This document shows positions 16,847 to 25,506 of a stretch of 64,000 nt of DNA, one piece after another (position 1 is the stretch's first letter; each line of letters starts with the position of its first letter). Where the stretch lies: positions 8,680,001 to 8,744,000 of the forward strand of contig NZ_CP108938.1 of NCBI RefSeq assembly GCF_036347135.1, read 5' to 3'. The translations under genes and the position numbers were made by a program. The notes beneath the pieces are model-generated. The model did not search any database. It was not told where the DNA came from and saw nothing but the letters and a program-made list of their open reading frames with translations. Origin of the DNA: Streptomyces sp. NBC_00775 (GTDB taxonomy: Bacteria > Actinomycetota > Actinomycetes > Streptomycetales > Streptomycetaceae).

Positions 16847-18148
16847 TCAGGCGAGCGCCTCCAGATCGGCCAGGGCCGCCACCTCGTCGAGCGTCGTGAG
16901 CGTCCGGTCCCGCATCAGGATCCTGCCGTCGACGACCGTGTCCCGTACGTCCGCCGAGTGCGCGGCGTACGCGAGCGTGGACCACGGGTCGTGCAGCGGA
17001 CGCAGATGGGGTGCGTTCAGGTCGAGCACGATCAGGTCGGCGCGCTTGCCCGCCTCCAGGGAGCCCAGGTGGTCGCCGAGCCCCAGCGCGCGGGCGCCCT
17101 CGACGGTGGCCATCCGGACCGCCTGCTCGGCGCCGACCGCGGTGGGGTCGCCGGCCGCCTTGTGGACGAGGGCCGCCTGCCGTACCGCGCCCAGCACATC
17201 CAGGGTGTTCGAGCTGACCGCGCCGTCCGTGCCGAGCCCCACGGTCACCCCGGCGCTGAGCAGCCGCGGCACCGGCGCGATACCGCACCCGAGCTTCAGA
17301 TTGGAGACCGGACAGTGCGCGACCGAGGTACCGGTGCGGGCCAGGGCCGCGATCTCGGGACCCGTCAGATCCACGGCGTGCGCGAGCAGCAGATCGGGGC
17401 CGAGCAGTCCGAGCGAGTCGAGCAGTTCCACGGGGCGCTTGCCGTAACGCACCTCGACGGTGGCGACCTCGGTCGCGTTCTCCGCCGCGTGGATGTGCAG
17501 CAGCGCGCCGAACTCCCGTGCCAGTGCGGCGATGCCGGTCAGCTGCTCGGGCGTGAGCGTGTACGTCGAGTGCGCGAAGAGCACCGGACGGGTGCCGGGC
17601 TTCGCCGACCCCCGGTCGGCCAGGTCGCGCCGGGCCCACGCCAGACGGTCCTCGTACGCGATGCCGTCCGCCGGGTCCGGTACGTCCATGAAGGTCGGAC
17701 CGGTGTGCAGGCGCCAACCCGTCTCGCGCGCCACGCGCTCGGCCGCCTCATGGAACCAGTACATGTCGAGCGCGGAGGTCACCCCGGCCCGTACGCTCTC
17801 GGCGATCGCGACCCGCACCGCCGCGGCCACGTTCTTCGCCGACAGCAGCTCGGTCTCCCAGCGCACCACCCGCTCCAGGAAGCCCTGAAGGGTGACGTCG
17901 TCGGCGCGGCCGCGCAGCAGCGTCATCGCCAGGTGGGTGTGGGTGTTGACGAGGCCGGGCAGCACGAGACAGCCCGTCGCGTCGAGGGTCTCGGCAGCGT
18001 CGTAGCGGGCGCGCAGCTCCTCGGCGGGGCCGACTTCCCGGATCTCGCCGTCGCGGACCGCGACCGCTCCGGAGCGCAGGACGGTCCCGGCCTCGTCGAC
18101 CGTCAGGACGTCCCCGCCGTGGACCAGCAGATCGGCGTGCTCGCTCAC
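16847..18148 (-). CDS. mtaD: Amidohydrolase, probable 5'-methylthioadenosine/S-adenosylhomocysteine deaminase
   Basis: 433 aa, GTG start, overlapping the phosphorylase stop by 4 nt (GTGA). The metal centre of the TrzN/MtaD branch is intact: NTHTHLAMTLLRG (two His), LLHIHAAENATE (His), LAHAVDL (His), HCPVSNLKLGCG and GTDGAVSSNTLD (metal Asp). Members deaminate MTA, SAH, adenosine or guanine-like compounds. The partners here (NP-I phosphorylase, methionine-salvage genes) favour deamination of MTA to 5'-methylthioinosine. Specificity is inference; guanine or 8-oxoguanine deaminase is the main alternative. Confidence 0.75.
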   Translation of the reverse strand: MSEHADLLVHGGDVLTVDEAGTVLRSGAVAVRDGEIREVGPAEELRARYDAAETLDATGCLVLPGLVNTHTHLAMTLLRGRADDVTLQGFLERVVRWETELLSAKNVAAAVRVAIAESVRAGVTSALDMYWFHEAAERVARETGWRLHTGPTFMDVPDPADGIAYEDRLAWARRDLADRGSAKPGTRPVLFAHSTYTLTPEQLTGIAALAREFGALLHIHAAENATEVATVEVRYGKRPVELLDSLGLLGPDLLLAHAVDLTGPEIAALARTGTSVAHCPVSNLKLGCGIAPVPRLLSAGVTVGLGTDGAVSSNTLDVLGAVRQAALVHKAAGDPTAVGAEQAVRMATVEGARALGLGDHLGSLEAGKRADLIVLDLNAPHLRPLHDPWSTLAYAAHSADVRDTVVDGRILMRDRTLTTLDEVAALADLEALA

Positions 18149-18909
18149 GCGGCGGACTCCTCGTGCTCCTCGGCCAGCAGGCGCAGCGCCTCCAGGGACA
18201 CCACGGCGCCGCGCTCGACGCCCGCCGCGACGACATCGCGGTGCGGGTTGTAGCCGCCGGTGTTCTCCTCGTCGACCAGATCGTCCGCGTTCGCGCCGTC
18301 GACGACGAGCACGCCGCCCGCGACCAGGCCCCGCAGCGAGGCGGTGACCAGCAGCGCGGACAGCTCCATCTCGATCGCCGCGAGGCCCGCGTTGTCGTAC
18401 GCGGTGAGCGGGATCAGCCCCGGCTGGAAGGCCGCCCGTGTCCAGACGAGCCCCCGGTGGTGCGGGGCGTCCGCCGCGCGGGCCGCACGCTGGAGGGCGA
18501 ACACCGCCTCGGGGGACGACACCGCCGGGTACTCGGGCGGCAGCAGCTGCTGGGTCACACCGTCGTCCCGTACCGCCGCCTCCGCGATGACCAGGTCGCC
18601 GTCACCGATACCGGCGCGCATCGCGCCCGCCGTACCGAACCGCAGAAAGGTCGTGACGCCCGCGTCGGCCAGCTCCTGGAAGAGCAGGATCGCCCCCGGC
18701 GCGCCGACCCCGTGCGAGGCGACGGTGACCGGCAGACCCTTCCAACTCCCGCTGAACACACGGTATTCGCGGTGGTACGAGACCTCCTCGGCCCCGTCCA
18801 GCAGCGCGGCGACGGCCGCGGCACGCGCCGGGTCGCCGACGACCAGGGCGTACGGCGGCAGGCCGGTGCGCGGTATGCGGGTGATCGGCAGCAGGTCCTG
18901 GGCGGTCAT
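18145..18909 (-). CDS. NP-I family nucleoside phosphorylase, possible methylthioinosine phosphorylase
   Basis: 254 aa, ATG at 18909, overlapping the permease stop (ATGA). It is a PNP/UDP-phosphorylase fold protein of the hexameric DeoD/Udp type: YALVVGDPARA (phosphate loop), SHGVGAPGAILLFQEL, FLRFGTAGAMRAGIGDGDLVIAEAAVRDDG and AIEMELSALLVTASLRG (ribose-binding Glu-Met-Glu). It splits a nucleoside with phosphate into base and ribose-1-phosphate. Downstream of a nucleoside importer and beside the MTA-type deaminase, it may yield methylthioribose-1-phosphate from methylthioinosine, feeding MtnA. Uridine or purine phosphorylase activity is equally possible from sequence alone. Confidence 0.82.
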   Translation of the reverse strand: MTAQDLLPITRIPRTGLPPYALVVGDPARAAAVAALLDGAEEVSYHREYRVFSGSWKGLPVTVASHGVGAPGAILLFQELADAGVTTFLRFGTAGAMRAGIGDGDLVIAEAAVRDDGVTQQLLPPEYPAVSSPEAVFALQRAARAADAPHHRGLVWTRAAFQPGLIPLTAYDNAGLAAIEMELSALLVTASLRGLVAGGVLVVDGANADDLVDEENTGGYNPHRDVVAAGVERGAVVSLEALRLLAEEHEESAA

Positions 18910-19772
18910 GAAGCGGCTCCAGCGGGGCGGGTACGGCGACGGCGGCGGGCCGTCGTGAGGAAGAGGGCGCCGAGCGTGACGACGTACGGCGCGGCATCGG
19001 TCGCCTGCTGCGGCAGGCCGAGCCCTTGCAGCCGGAAGCCGGCGGCCTCGGCGAGGCCGAAGAGCAGCGCGGCGAGCAGTACGCCGAGAGGCAGGGCGCG
19101 GCCGAGCATCACGGCGACGACGGCGATCCAGCCGCGGCCCGCCGTCATGTTCTCGGAGAACAACGTGACGTTGCCCAGAGCGAGCTGGGCCCCGGCGAGC
19201 CCGCACAGCACACCCGAGACCAGCACGGCCGCGTACTGGTACTTGGCCGGGCTCACCCCGAGTGTGGCCGCCGCCTCCGGGGCCTCGCCGACCCCGCGCA
19301 GCCGCAGCCCCCACACGTGCCGCGAGAGCATCAGCGCGGCCACACCGACCGCCGCCCACGCCACATAGGCGAGCGGCGAGAAGCCACCGACCAACGGCAG
19401 CCCGGCCAGTGACGGATCGTCAAAAGTGCCCTGCACACCGAAGACCGTACGCAACAGGAAGCTGGTCAGGCCCACGGCGAGGAGGTTCATGGCCACTCCC
19501 AGCACCACCGCGTCCCCGCGCAACGTCACCGCGCCCACGGCGAGGATCAGGGAGTACGCGGCGGCGGCGAGCGCGGCCGCAAGGACGCCGAGCCAGGGGC
19601 TGCCGGTGAACCAGCTGGTGGCCACGGACGTGAAGCAGCCCATCAGCATCATGCCTTCGAGGCCGATGTTGAAGACGCCCGCGCGCTCGCAGATCGCGCC
19701 GCCGAGCGCGGCCAGCAGGATCGGGGTGAGCGCGCGCAGCGCGGACATGAGGAGATCGGAGTCGAAGAACAT
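18906..19772 (-). CDS. ABC transporter permease (nucleoside/BMP type), second subunit
   Basis: 288 aa, ATG at 19772, overlapping the stop of the first permease by one base (TGATG). It has about eight hydrophobic segments and the family motif GAICERAGVFNIGLEGMMLMG near residues 22-42. A SRHVWGLRLRGVGEAPEAAATLG block probably contacts the ATPase. It belongs to the simple-sugar/nucleoside permease family and pairs with the first permease to form the membrane channel. Confidence 0.9.
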   Translation of the reverse strand: MFFDSDLLMSALRALTPILLAALGGAICERAGVFNIGLEGMMLMGCFTSVATSWFTGSPWLGVLAAALAAAAYSLILAVGAVTLRGDAVVLGVAMNLLAVGLTSFLLRTVFGVQGTFDDPSLAGLPLVGGFSPLAYVAWAAVGVAALMLSRHVWGLRLRGVGEAPEAAATLGVSPAKYQYAAVLVSGVLCGLAGAQLALGNVTLFSENMTAGRGWIAVVAVMLGRALPLGVLLAALLFGLAEAAGFRLQGLGLPQQATDAAPYVVTLGALFLTTARRRRRTRPAGAAS

Positions 19773-20878
19773 CAGACGGCCTCCCGCTGCTGACGCGACC
19801 TTCGGAACCACCTGCGCGGAAGGCTCAGCCGGGCGGCCAGGAAAACGATCACAATGGCTTGAAGCACCTGCGTCAGCTCGCGCGGCACCTCGGTCGTCCG
19901 CTCCATCGAGAGCCCGCCGACCTGAAGCATCGCGAAGAAGAACGACGCGAGGACCGTGCCCAGCGGGGCCGCGCCGGCGAGCAGCGCCGCGGTCAGCCCC
20001 GTCCACGTGTAACCGGGAGCGGTGAGCGCGCCGTCGAGGAAGCGGTACGGGAAGCTCAGCACCCCGATCGCGCCGACGAGCCCGGCGAGGGCGCCCGACG
20101 TGGCCATCAGCCGCAGCGTCAGACCCTTGCGCTCGACGCCCGCGTACGCGGCGAAGCGGGAGTTGAGGCCGGTCATCCGGATCTCGTACCCGATCGCCGT
20201 GCGCTTGTCCGTGAACCAGTACGCGGCCGCCGCGAGAACCACCAGCAGCAGCCCGGCCGTCACGGTCGACGAGCCGAAGGCCGGCAGCGCGACCCCGTCC
20301 GGCAGTTGCCGCGTCTGCGGGAGGCTGGAGCCCGGCTCCTTGAGCGGATAGCGGGCCAGGTAGGAGGCGAGCGAGGACGCCGGATAGCTGAGCAGCAGGC
20401 TGCTGACCAGGAGCGGCACACCGAACCGGTTCTCGCACAGGGCGGCCAGCGCGGCGTATCCGGCGCCGGCCGCCATGCCCGCGAGCAGCGCGAGGACGAC
20501 GGCGAGCGGCGCGGGCAGTGGCACGTACAGTCCGGTGACCGCGGCGGCCATCCCGCCGAGCACCATCTGCCCGTCGCCGCCGAGGTTGATGAGCCCGGCC
20601 CGCAGCGGAATGGCGAGCGCCAGCGCCAGACCGAGAACGCTGGTGGTGGTGGACAGGGTCGAGCCGATGCCGTCGGCGCCGAGCGAGCCGCTGAGGACGG
20701 CGCCGTACGCGGCGAACGGATCGGCCCCCGTGCCCACCAGGAAGAGCGCGCCGATCACGACCCCGGCGAGCACGGAGAAGGCGACGGGGGAGCGCAGGGC
20801 TCCCGCTATTCGGGTCATGGCAAGGCCTTTTGTGTCGTGCCGGGTCATGGCCAAGCCCTTTGTGTCGTGCTGGGTCAT
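19772..20878 (-). CDS. ABC transporter permease (nucleoside/BMP type), first subunit
   Basis: Up to 368 aa, with about ten hydrophobic segments and the motifs IPLRAGLINLGGDGQMVLGG and MTGLNSRFAAYAGVERKG. Three in-frame ATGs (20878, 20848, 20818) are possible starts because the first ten codons are tandemly duplicated. The outermost ATG lies one base after the ATPase stop. The third ATG gives the normal family N-terminus (MTRIAGALRSP). Which start is used cannot be told from sequence. Confidence 0.88.
   Translation of the reverse strand: MTQHDTKGLAMTRHDTKGLAMTRIAGALRSPVAFSVLAGVVIGALFLVGTGADPFAAYGAVLSGSLGADGIGSTLSTTTSVLGLALALAIPLRAGLINLGGDGQMVLGGMAAAVTGLYVPLPAPLAVVLALLAGMAAGAGYAALAALCENRFGVPLLVSSLLLSYPASSLASYLARYPLKEPGSSLPQTRQLPDGVALPAFGSSTVTAGLLLVVLAAAAYWFTDKRTAIGYEIRMTGLNSRFAAYAGVERKGLTLRLMATSGALAGLVGAIGVLSFPYRFLDGALTAPGYTWTGLTAALLAGAAPLGTVLASFFFAMLQVGGLSMERTTEVPRELTQVLQAIVIVFLAARLSLPRRWFRRSRQQREAV
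20819..20878 (-). repeat. 30-bp tandem duplication of a translation start
   Basis: Two 30-bp units (20849-20878 and 20819-20848, 26 of 30 bases identical) each encode M-T-Q/R-H-D-T-K-G-L-A. Each carries an AAGG-type ribosome-binding sequence in front of the next ATG. The permease gene therefore has three tandem start sites. Confidence 0.85.
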
Positions 20879-20879
20879 G

Positions 20880-22454
20880 TCAGTCGCCGACCTCCACCGG
20901 AGGCTTCTCCGGCTTCGCGCCGCCCGCCATCGCGAGCCCCAGCGTCCGCTCGTCCGCCGCTTCCTTGGTGTACGTGGCGGTGACCCGGCCCTCGTACATC
21001 ACCAGCACCCGGTCGGCGAGAGCGCGGATCTCGCTCAGCTCGGCGGAGACGAGGAGCACGGCGTGGCCCGCGTCGCGGTAGGCGACGATCTCGTCGTGGA
21101 TGTTCTGGATGGCGCCGATGTCGACACCTCGCGTCGGCTGCTCCACCAGCAACAGGGGCGCGCCGTGGGCGAGTTCACGGCCGATCAGCAGCTTCTGGAG
21201 GTTGCCGCCGGACAGCGCGGAGGCGGGCACCTCGGGGGTGGCCGCCTTGATGCCGAAGCGCTCGACGAGACGCCGTGCGTGGGCCCGTACGGCCGCGGGA
21301 GGCAGCAGCCCCCGTGCCGACAGGGACGTACGGTGATGGCCCATCGCGAGGTTGTCGGCGACGGACGCGGCGGGCGCGGTGCCGACCGCGTGCCGGTCCT
21401 CGGGGACGTACGCGAGGCCCTTGGCGCGCCGCTCGGTCGCGGAGGCGTGCGTGATGTCGTGGCCCCGCAGCGCGATCCGCCCGGCGGTGACGGGCCGCAG
21501 CCCGGCCAGCGCCTCGACCAACTCGCTCTGGCCGTTGCCCGCGACGCCCGCGATGCCGACGATCTCGCCGGCGCGGACGGTGAGCCGGACACCTCGTACC
21601 GCGTCCGTGCCGAGGTCCTCGACCTTCAGTACCTCGTCGCCCGGGGTGCCTTCGGCGTGTACGCGGTCCAGCTCGACCGCGCGGCCGGTCATCGCGGCCG
21701 CGATCTCGTCGGCGGAGGTCTCGGCGGTGATCAGCCGGGCGACGACCCGGCCGTCCCGCAGCACGGTCACGTTGTCGCTGCCTTCGAGGACCTCGCGCAG
21801 CTTGTGCGTGACAAGGATCACCGTACGGCCCTGCGCGGTCAGCGACTTGAGCACCGCGAACAGGGCGTCGGCCTCGGCGGGGGTCAGCACCGCGGTGGGC
21901 TCGTCGAGGATGAGCGTACGGGCGCCGCGGTGCAGCAGCTTCAGGATCTCCACGCGCTGCCGCAGCCCGACCGGGAGATCGCCGACCCGGGCGTCCGGAT
22001 CGACGGCGAGGCCGTGCTCCTCGGCGAGTTTGCGCACCCGGCGCCGCGCCGCCGCCCGGTCGACCAGACCGAAGCGGCGCGGCTCGGCGGCGTAGACGAC
22101 GTTCTCGGCGACCGTCAGCGAGTCGAACAGCTTGAAGCTCTGGTGGACCATGCCCAGCCCGGCGGCCATGGCGTCACCCGGGTCGCCGAAGGACACCTCG
22201 CGCCCGTCGATCCGTACGGAACCCGCGTCCGGCCGCTCCATGCCGTACAGGACGGACATGAGCGTGGACTTGCCCGCGCCGTTCTCGCCCATCAGGGCGT
22301 GGATCTCGCCGCGCCGGACGGTCAGGTCGACACAGTCGTTGGCGAGCGCGCCGGGGAACCGCTTGGTGATTCCCCGGAGCTCGACGGCGACCTCGGCGAC
22401 CTCGCCGACCTCTGCGGTTCCGGCGACGGAGTCGTCAGCTCGCTGCCGGGTCAT
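20880..22454 (-). CDS. ABC transporter ATP-binding protein (nucleoside/simple sugar type), two NBDs
   Basis: 524 aa with two nucleotide-binding domains in one chain. NBD1 has a normal Walker A (GENGAGKST, about residue 57) and Walker B (LILDEPTAVLTP) but a divergent signature (LPVGLRQRVEI). NBD2 has a degenerate Walker A (GVAGNGQSE), a normal signature (LSGGNLQK) and VEQPTRGVD. This asymmetry is usual for the ribose/nucleoside family. The gene overlaps the end of the BMP lipoprotein gene by 20 nt and energises uptake with the two permeases. Confidence 0.92.
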   Translation of the reverse strand: MTRQRADDSVAGTAEVGEVAEVAVELRGITKRFPGALANDCVDLTVRRGEIHALMGENGAGKSTLMSVLYGMERPDAGSVRIDGREVSFGDPGDAMAAGLGMVHQSFKLFDSLTVAENVVYAAEPRRFGLVDRAAARRRVRKLAEEHGLAVDPDARVGDLPVGLRQRVEILKLLHRGARTLILDEPTAVLTPAEADALFAVLKSLTAQGRTVILVTHKLREVLEGSDNVTVLRDGRVVARLITAETSADEIAAAMTGRAVELDRVHAEGTPGDEVLKVEDLGTDAVRGVRLTVRAGEIVGIAGVAGNGQSELVEALAGLRPVTAGRIALRGHDITHASATERRAKGLAYVPEDRHAVGTAPAASVADNLAMGHHRTSLSARGLLPPAAVRAHARRLVERFGIKAATPEVPASALSGGNLQKLLIGRELAHGAPLLLVEQPTRGVDIGAIQNIHDEIVAYRDAGHAVLLVSAELSEIRALADRVLVMYEGRVTATYTKEAADERTLGLAMAGGAKPEKPPVEVGD

Positions 22455-23484
22455 CGACCTTCAGCTCTCCGGACACGATCTGGTCGCGCAGCGCCTTGAC
22501 CTTGGTCAGGACGTCCTTGTGCTGGGCGATCACGCACTTGGAGGTGTCGACACCGGCCTCCAGACCCGTCAGGCTGATGCCGCCCTCCTTCAGGCCGTAC
22601 GAGACGGTCGTGCCCTCCTTGCCGCCGAGGACCGCGTCGATGCCCTTGCGCACGGCGACGTCGGTGCGCTTGATGACGTTGTCGACGACCGTGCCCGGCG
22701 AGGAGACACACTGGTTGACGTCGACGCCGTACGCGTACGCGCCCTTGGCCTTCGCGGCCTCGAAGACGCCGTAGTTGCCGGCCGCGGCGGCCGCCATGAT
22801 CTGGTCGGTGCCCTTGGACAGCAGCGAGTTCGCCTGCTCCTTGGCGCGCGCCGAGTCGTCGAACGGGGACTGGCCGCCGACGAAGCGGGTGGAGGTCGAC
22901 GTCTTGGCGGCGACCTTCTTGGCGCCGGCCGCGAACGGGTCGCTGTAACGCCGGAACTGGGGCGTGTCGAGCACGTCCACCGCGCCGACCTTGCCGCTCT
23001 TGCTGAGCAGCCCGGCCTCCGCGCCCGCGAGGTACACGCCCTCGTGCTCACGGAAGACCGCGCAACTGACGTTCTTGTACGTCTTCGTGGTGCACGCGTC
23101 GATCATCAGGAACTGCTGGTCGGTGTGCGCCTTGGCCTGCTGCGCCACCAGGTCGGCGAACTCGAAGCCGACGAGCACGATGACGTCGGGCTTGGCCTCC
23201 ACGGCGGCCTGCACGTTCTGCTGCTGCGAGGCGGTGTCCGAGGACTCGTAGACCTTCTGCGTCCCGTCGTGCGCCTTGGCCGCGGCCTTCACCCCGTCGA
23301 CCGCGAGCTTCAGGAACTCGTTCTGCCCCACGGCGTCGGGCGTGACCAGCGTGAAGGACTTGCCGCCGCTCTTGGCGCTGTCGGACGAGGTGTCCTTGGC
23401 GGCCGCGTTGCAGGCGGTGGCGAGGAGCGCGGTGCCCGCGGCGAGGGCGGCGAACTGGAGGGAACGACGGGATCTGCGAGGCAT
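22435..23484 (-). CDS. BMP-family substrate-binding lipoprotein (nucleoside importer)
   Basis: 349 aa, ATG at 23484 behind GGAAGG. A basic n-region and hydrophobic stretch end in LLATAC, a lipobox with Cys25 as the likely acylated residue. The mature part is a BMP/PnrA-like domain (TLVTPDAVGQNEFLKLAVDGVKAA ... DVIVLVGFEFADLV), a family that binds nucleosides. It is the first structural gene of a seven-gene operon: lipoprotein, ATPase, two permeases, phosphorylase, deaminase, GntR. A small cysteine-containing peptide is encoded 90 bp upstream. Confidence 0.9.
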   Translation of the reverse strand: MPRRSRRSLQFAALAAGTALLATACNAAAKDTSSDSAKSGGKSFTLVTPDAVGQNEFLKLAVDGVKAAAKAHDGTQKVYESSDTASQQQNVQAAVEAKPDVIVLVGFEFADLVAQQAKAHTDQQFLMIDACTTKTYKNVSCAVFREHEGVYLAGAEAGLLSKSGKVGAVDVLDTPQFRRYSDPFAAGAKKVAAKTSTSTRFVGGQSPFDDSARAKEQANSLLSKGTDQIMAAAAAGNYGVFEAAKAKGAYAYGVDVNQCVSSPGTVVDNVIKRTDVAVRKGIDAVLGGKEGTTVSYGLKEGGISLTGLEAGVDTSKCVIAQHKDVLTKVKALRDQIVSGELKVDDPAAS

Positions 23485-23574
23485 CGGTGAACCTTCCGGA
23501 GGTACGGCGAACCGCGCTCTGGGGGAGGGGAGCGCGAGAGGGTGAGGGCGAACGTCGGCGCTGACGGGTGCGGG

Positions 23575-23640
23575 TCAGCCGCGACAGACGTCGCTGGCGC
23601 ACCGGCCGTGGTCGAGGAAACGGCGCATCGTGAGCAGCAC
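23575..23640 (-). CDS. Putative cysteine-containing leader peptide of the BMP operon
   Basis: 21 codons from a GTG at 23640 with an excellent AAGGAGG four bases upstream; an ATG at 23628 would give 17 codons but lies far from the RBS. The peptide contains MRRFLDHGR and ends CASDVCRG. Its last 12 bases, TGTCGCGGCTGA, are identical to the end of the peptide upstream of mtnD. Short Cys-coding frames upstream of sulfur genes act as attenuators in actinobacteria (known for mycobacteria). Regulation of this operon by cysteine supply is inference. Confidence 0.65.
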   Translation of the reverse strand: MLLTMRRFLDHGRCASDVCRG

Positions 23641-23680
23641 GCGTCCTCCTTCACATCGGCCTTCGGGCTGCGGGTGCTGG

Positions 23681-23686
23681 ACTGTA
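23681..23686 (-). promoter_or_regulatory. -10 element TACAGT for the BMP operon leader
   Basis: TACAGT on the minus strand, about 40 nt before the leader-peptide start. The divergent mtnA region holds an inverted repeat, CTCGAA near 23720 and TTCGAG about 9 nt further, that could be shared control DNA. No clear -35 is seen. Confidence 0.35.
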
Positions 23687-23784
23687 ACACCGGTTTCAGG
23701 ACACCTGCCCGGCTGTCTCGAACTGTGGTTCTTCGAGGTCATGTACGGTTGCGCGCACCCTCGGATCATCAGGAGTGCCCCGCT

Positions 23785-24816
23785 ATGCCCCAGGAACTGC
23801 GAGCGGTCGACTGGACCGGAAACAGCCTCGCGCTCATCGACCAGACCGTGCTGCCGCACCGCACCGAGACCGTCGAAATCCGTGACGTCGACGCGCTGGT
23901 GGACGCGATCCAGCGGCTCGTCGTGCGGGGCGCTCCGGCGATCGGGGCGGCGGGGGCGTTCGGCGTGGCGCTGGCTCTGCTCCAGGGCGAGCGGGAGGGC
24001 TGGGACACCGGCCGGGTGCGCGCGGAGGTCGCCCGCATCCGCGAGGCACGCCCCACCGCCGTGAACCTGATGGTGTGCGTGGACCGGGTGATGACCCGCT
24101 TCGACGAGGGTATCGAGGCGGTTCTCGCGGAGGCCGCGGCCGTGCAGCGCGAGGACGTCGAGGCCAACCGCGCGATGGGGGCGTACGGCGCGGACTGGCT
24201 GCTCAAGCGGGTGGGGGTGGACCGGCCGCTGCGGCTGCTGACGCACTGCAACACCGGCGCGCTCGCCACCGCGGGCTGGGGCACGGCCCTCGGTGTCATC
24301 CGCGAACTGCATGCGCGCGGCCAGGTCGAGGTCGTGTACGCCGACGAGACGCGACCCCTGCTCCAGGGCTCCCGGCTGACCGCCTGGGAACTGGTCCAGG
24401 AGGGCATACCGCACTACGTCCAGGCCGACGGTGCGGCGGCCGGCACCATCCTGCGCGGCGAGGTCGACGCCGCCATCGTCGGCGCCGACCGCATCGCCGC
24501 GAACGGCGACACCGCCAACAAGGTCGGCACCGTGGGCGTCGCGCTGGCCTGCGCCGACGCCGGCATACCGTTCCTGGTCGCCGCCCCCACGACGACGGTG
24601 GATCTGTCGACGGCCTCGGGCGCCGACATCCACATCGAACTCCGCGGCGAGGACGAGGTGTTGGAGTGGTCCGGGGTCCGCACGGCTCCCGCGGAGTCCC
24701 GCGGCCACAACCCGGCGTTCGACGTCACACCGGGGCGCCTGGTGACGGGTCTGGTGACGGAGCGCGGCGTGCTGACGGTGTCGGCGGGGGAGCTGCCGGG
24801 GGATCACTTGCGGTAG
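23785..24816 (+). CDS. mtnA: S-methyl-5-thioribose-1-phosphate isomerase
   Basis: 343 aa, ATG at 23785 behind AGGAG. MtnA converts methylthioribose-1-phosphate to methylthioribulose-1-phosphate in methionine salvage. Signatures are RGAPAIGAAGAFGVAL, THCNTGALATAGWGTALGV (catalytic Cys), YADETRPLLQGSRLTAWEL and VGADRIAANGDTANKVGT (catalytic Asp). The length is typical. It is divergent from the nucleoside importer operon and convergent with mtnB. It takes substrate from either MtnK or the phosphorylase route. Confidence 0.96.
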   Translation: MPQELRAVDWTGNSLALIDQTVLPHRTETVEIRDVDALVDAIQRLVVRGAPAIGAAGAFGVALALLQGEREGWDTGRVRAEVARIREARPTAVNLMVCVDRVMTRFDEGIEAVLAEAAAVQREDVEANRAMGAYGADWLLKRVGVDRPLRLLTHCNTGALATAGWGTALGVIRELHARGQVEVVYADETRPLLQGSRLTAWELVQEGIPHYVQADGAAAGTILRGEVDAAIVGADRIAANGDTANKVGTVGVALACADAGIPFLVAAPTTTVDLSTASGADIHIELRGEDEVLEWSGVRTAPAESRGHNPAFDVTPGRLVTGLVTERGVLTVSAGELPGDHLR

Positions 24817-24850
24817 CGGTGCGGGTCGTTGAGGCCCGTTCGAGGCAAGA

Positions 24851-24889
24851 AAAGGCCGCGGTCCGTTGACACTCCGGACCGCGGCCTTT
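24851..24889. terminator. Bidirectional terminator between mtnA and mtnB
   Basis: A perfect 15-bp stem (24851-24865 / 24875-24889) with a 9-nt loop, ending AAAGGCC...GGCCTTT. It therefore gives a short U run on both strands. Confidence 0.9.
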
Positions 24890-24897
24890 CGCTGGGC

Positions 24898-25506
24898 TCA
24901 GCGTCCCGTCAGCTCCAACTCCAGCAGCCACTCGACCACTTCGGTGTGGTGCCGCGCCTGACGCGGATCCGCACCCCACACGTACAGCCCGTGGCCCGCG
25001 ACGACCACCGCGGGCATGCGCGGGTCGCGCGCCGCCTCCAGGCGGTCGCCGAGGACCAACATGTCCTGGCTGTTGGTGATGACAGGGAGGGTGACCTCGA
25101 CGTCGTGGGCGGGCTGGCCGACGCCCTTGAGCATCTCCACGTCCTTGAAGACGATGCCGCCCGGTTCGCGTCGGCCCATGGCCACGGACGCGACCGTGTG
25201 GACGTGGACGACGGCACCCGCACCGGTGAGCGCGGCGACGCGCGCGTGCAGCTCGGCCTCGGCGGACGGCTTGCCGCCCGAGACGGCGGCGCCGTTCCCG
25301 TCGACCAACACCACGTCCGCGGGCGTCAGTTCACCCTTGTCGTGCCCGCTCGCCGTGACCGCGAGGCGCAGCGGATCCCGGGACAGGACCACCGACAGAT
25401 TGCCGGACGTGCCGCGCATCCAGCCGAAGGAGGCGAAGCGGGCCGATTCGGCGGCCAGGACGGTGCCCGCCTCCTCCAGGTCCAGGGCTGAGATGTCGGC
25501 GGTCAT
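24898..25506 (-). CDS. mtnB: Methylthioribulose-1-phosphate dehydratase
   Basis: 202 aa, ATG overlapping the mtnC stop (ATGA). It is a class II aldolase-fold zinc enzyme. Zinc His residues are visible in AELHARVAAL, VVHVHTVASV and AGHGLYVWG, and the N-terminal GWMRGTSGNLSV and SGHDKGEL segments bind substrate. It produces the diketone consumed by MtnC. It is the last gene of mtnD-mtnC-mtnB. Confidence 0.95.
   Translation of the reverse strand: MTADISALDLEEAGTVLAAESARFASFGWMRGTSGNLSVVLSRDPLRLAVTASGHDKGELTPADVVLVDGNGAAVSGGKPSAEAELHARVAALTGAGAVVHVHTVASVAMGRREPGGIVFKDVEMLKGVGQPAHDVEVTLPVITNSQDMLVLGDRLEAARDPRMPAVVVAGHGLYVWGADPRQARHHTEVVEWLLELELTGR

Noticed and set aside
23641..23784. SAM riboswitch between the BMP operon and mtnA
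   Set aside because: No recognisable SAM-I or SAM-II core; the leader-peptide model explains the upstream region better.
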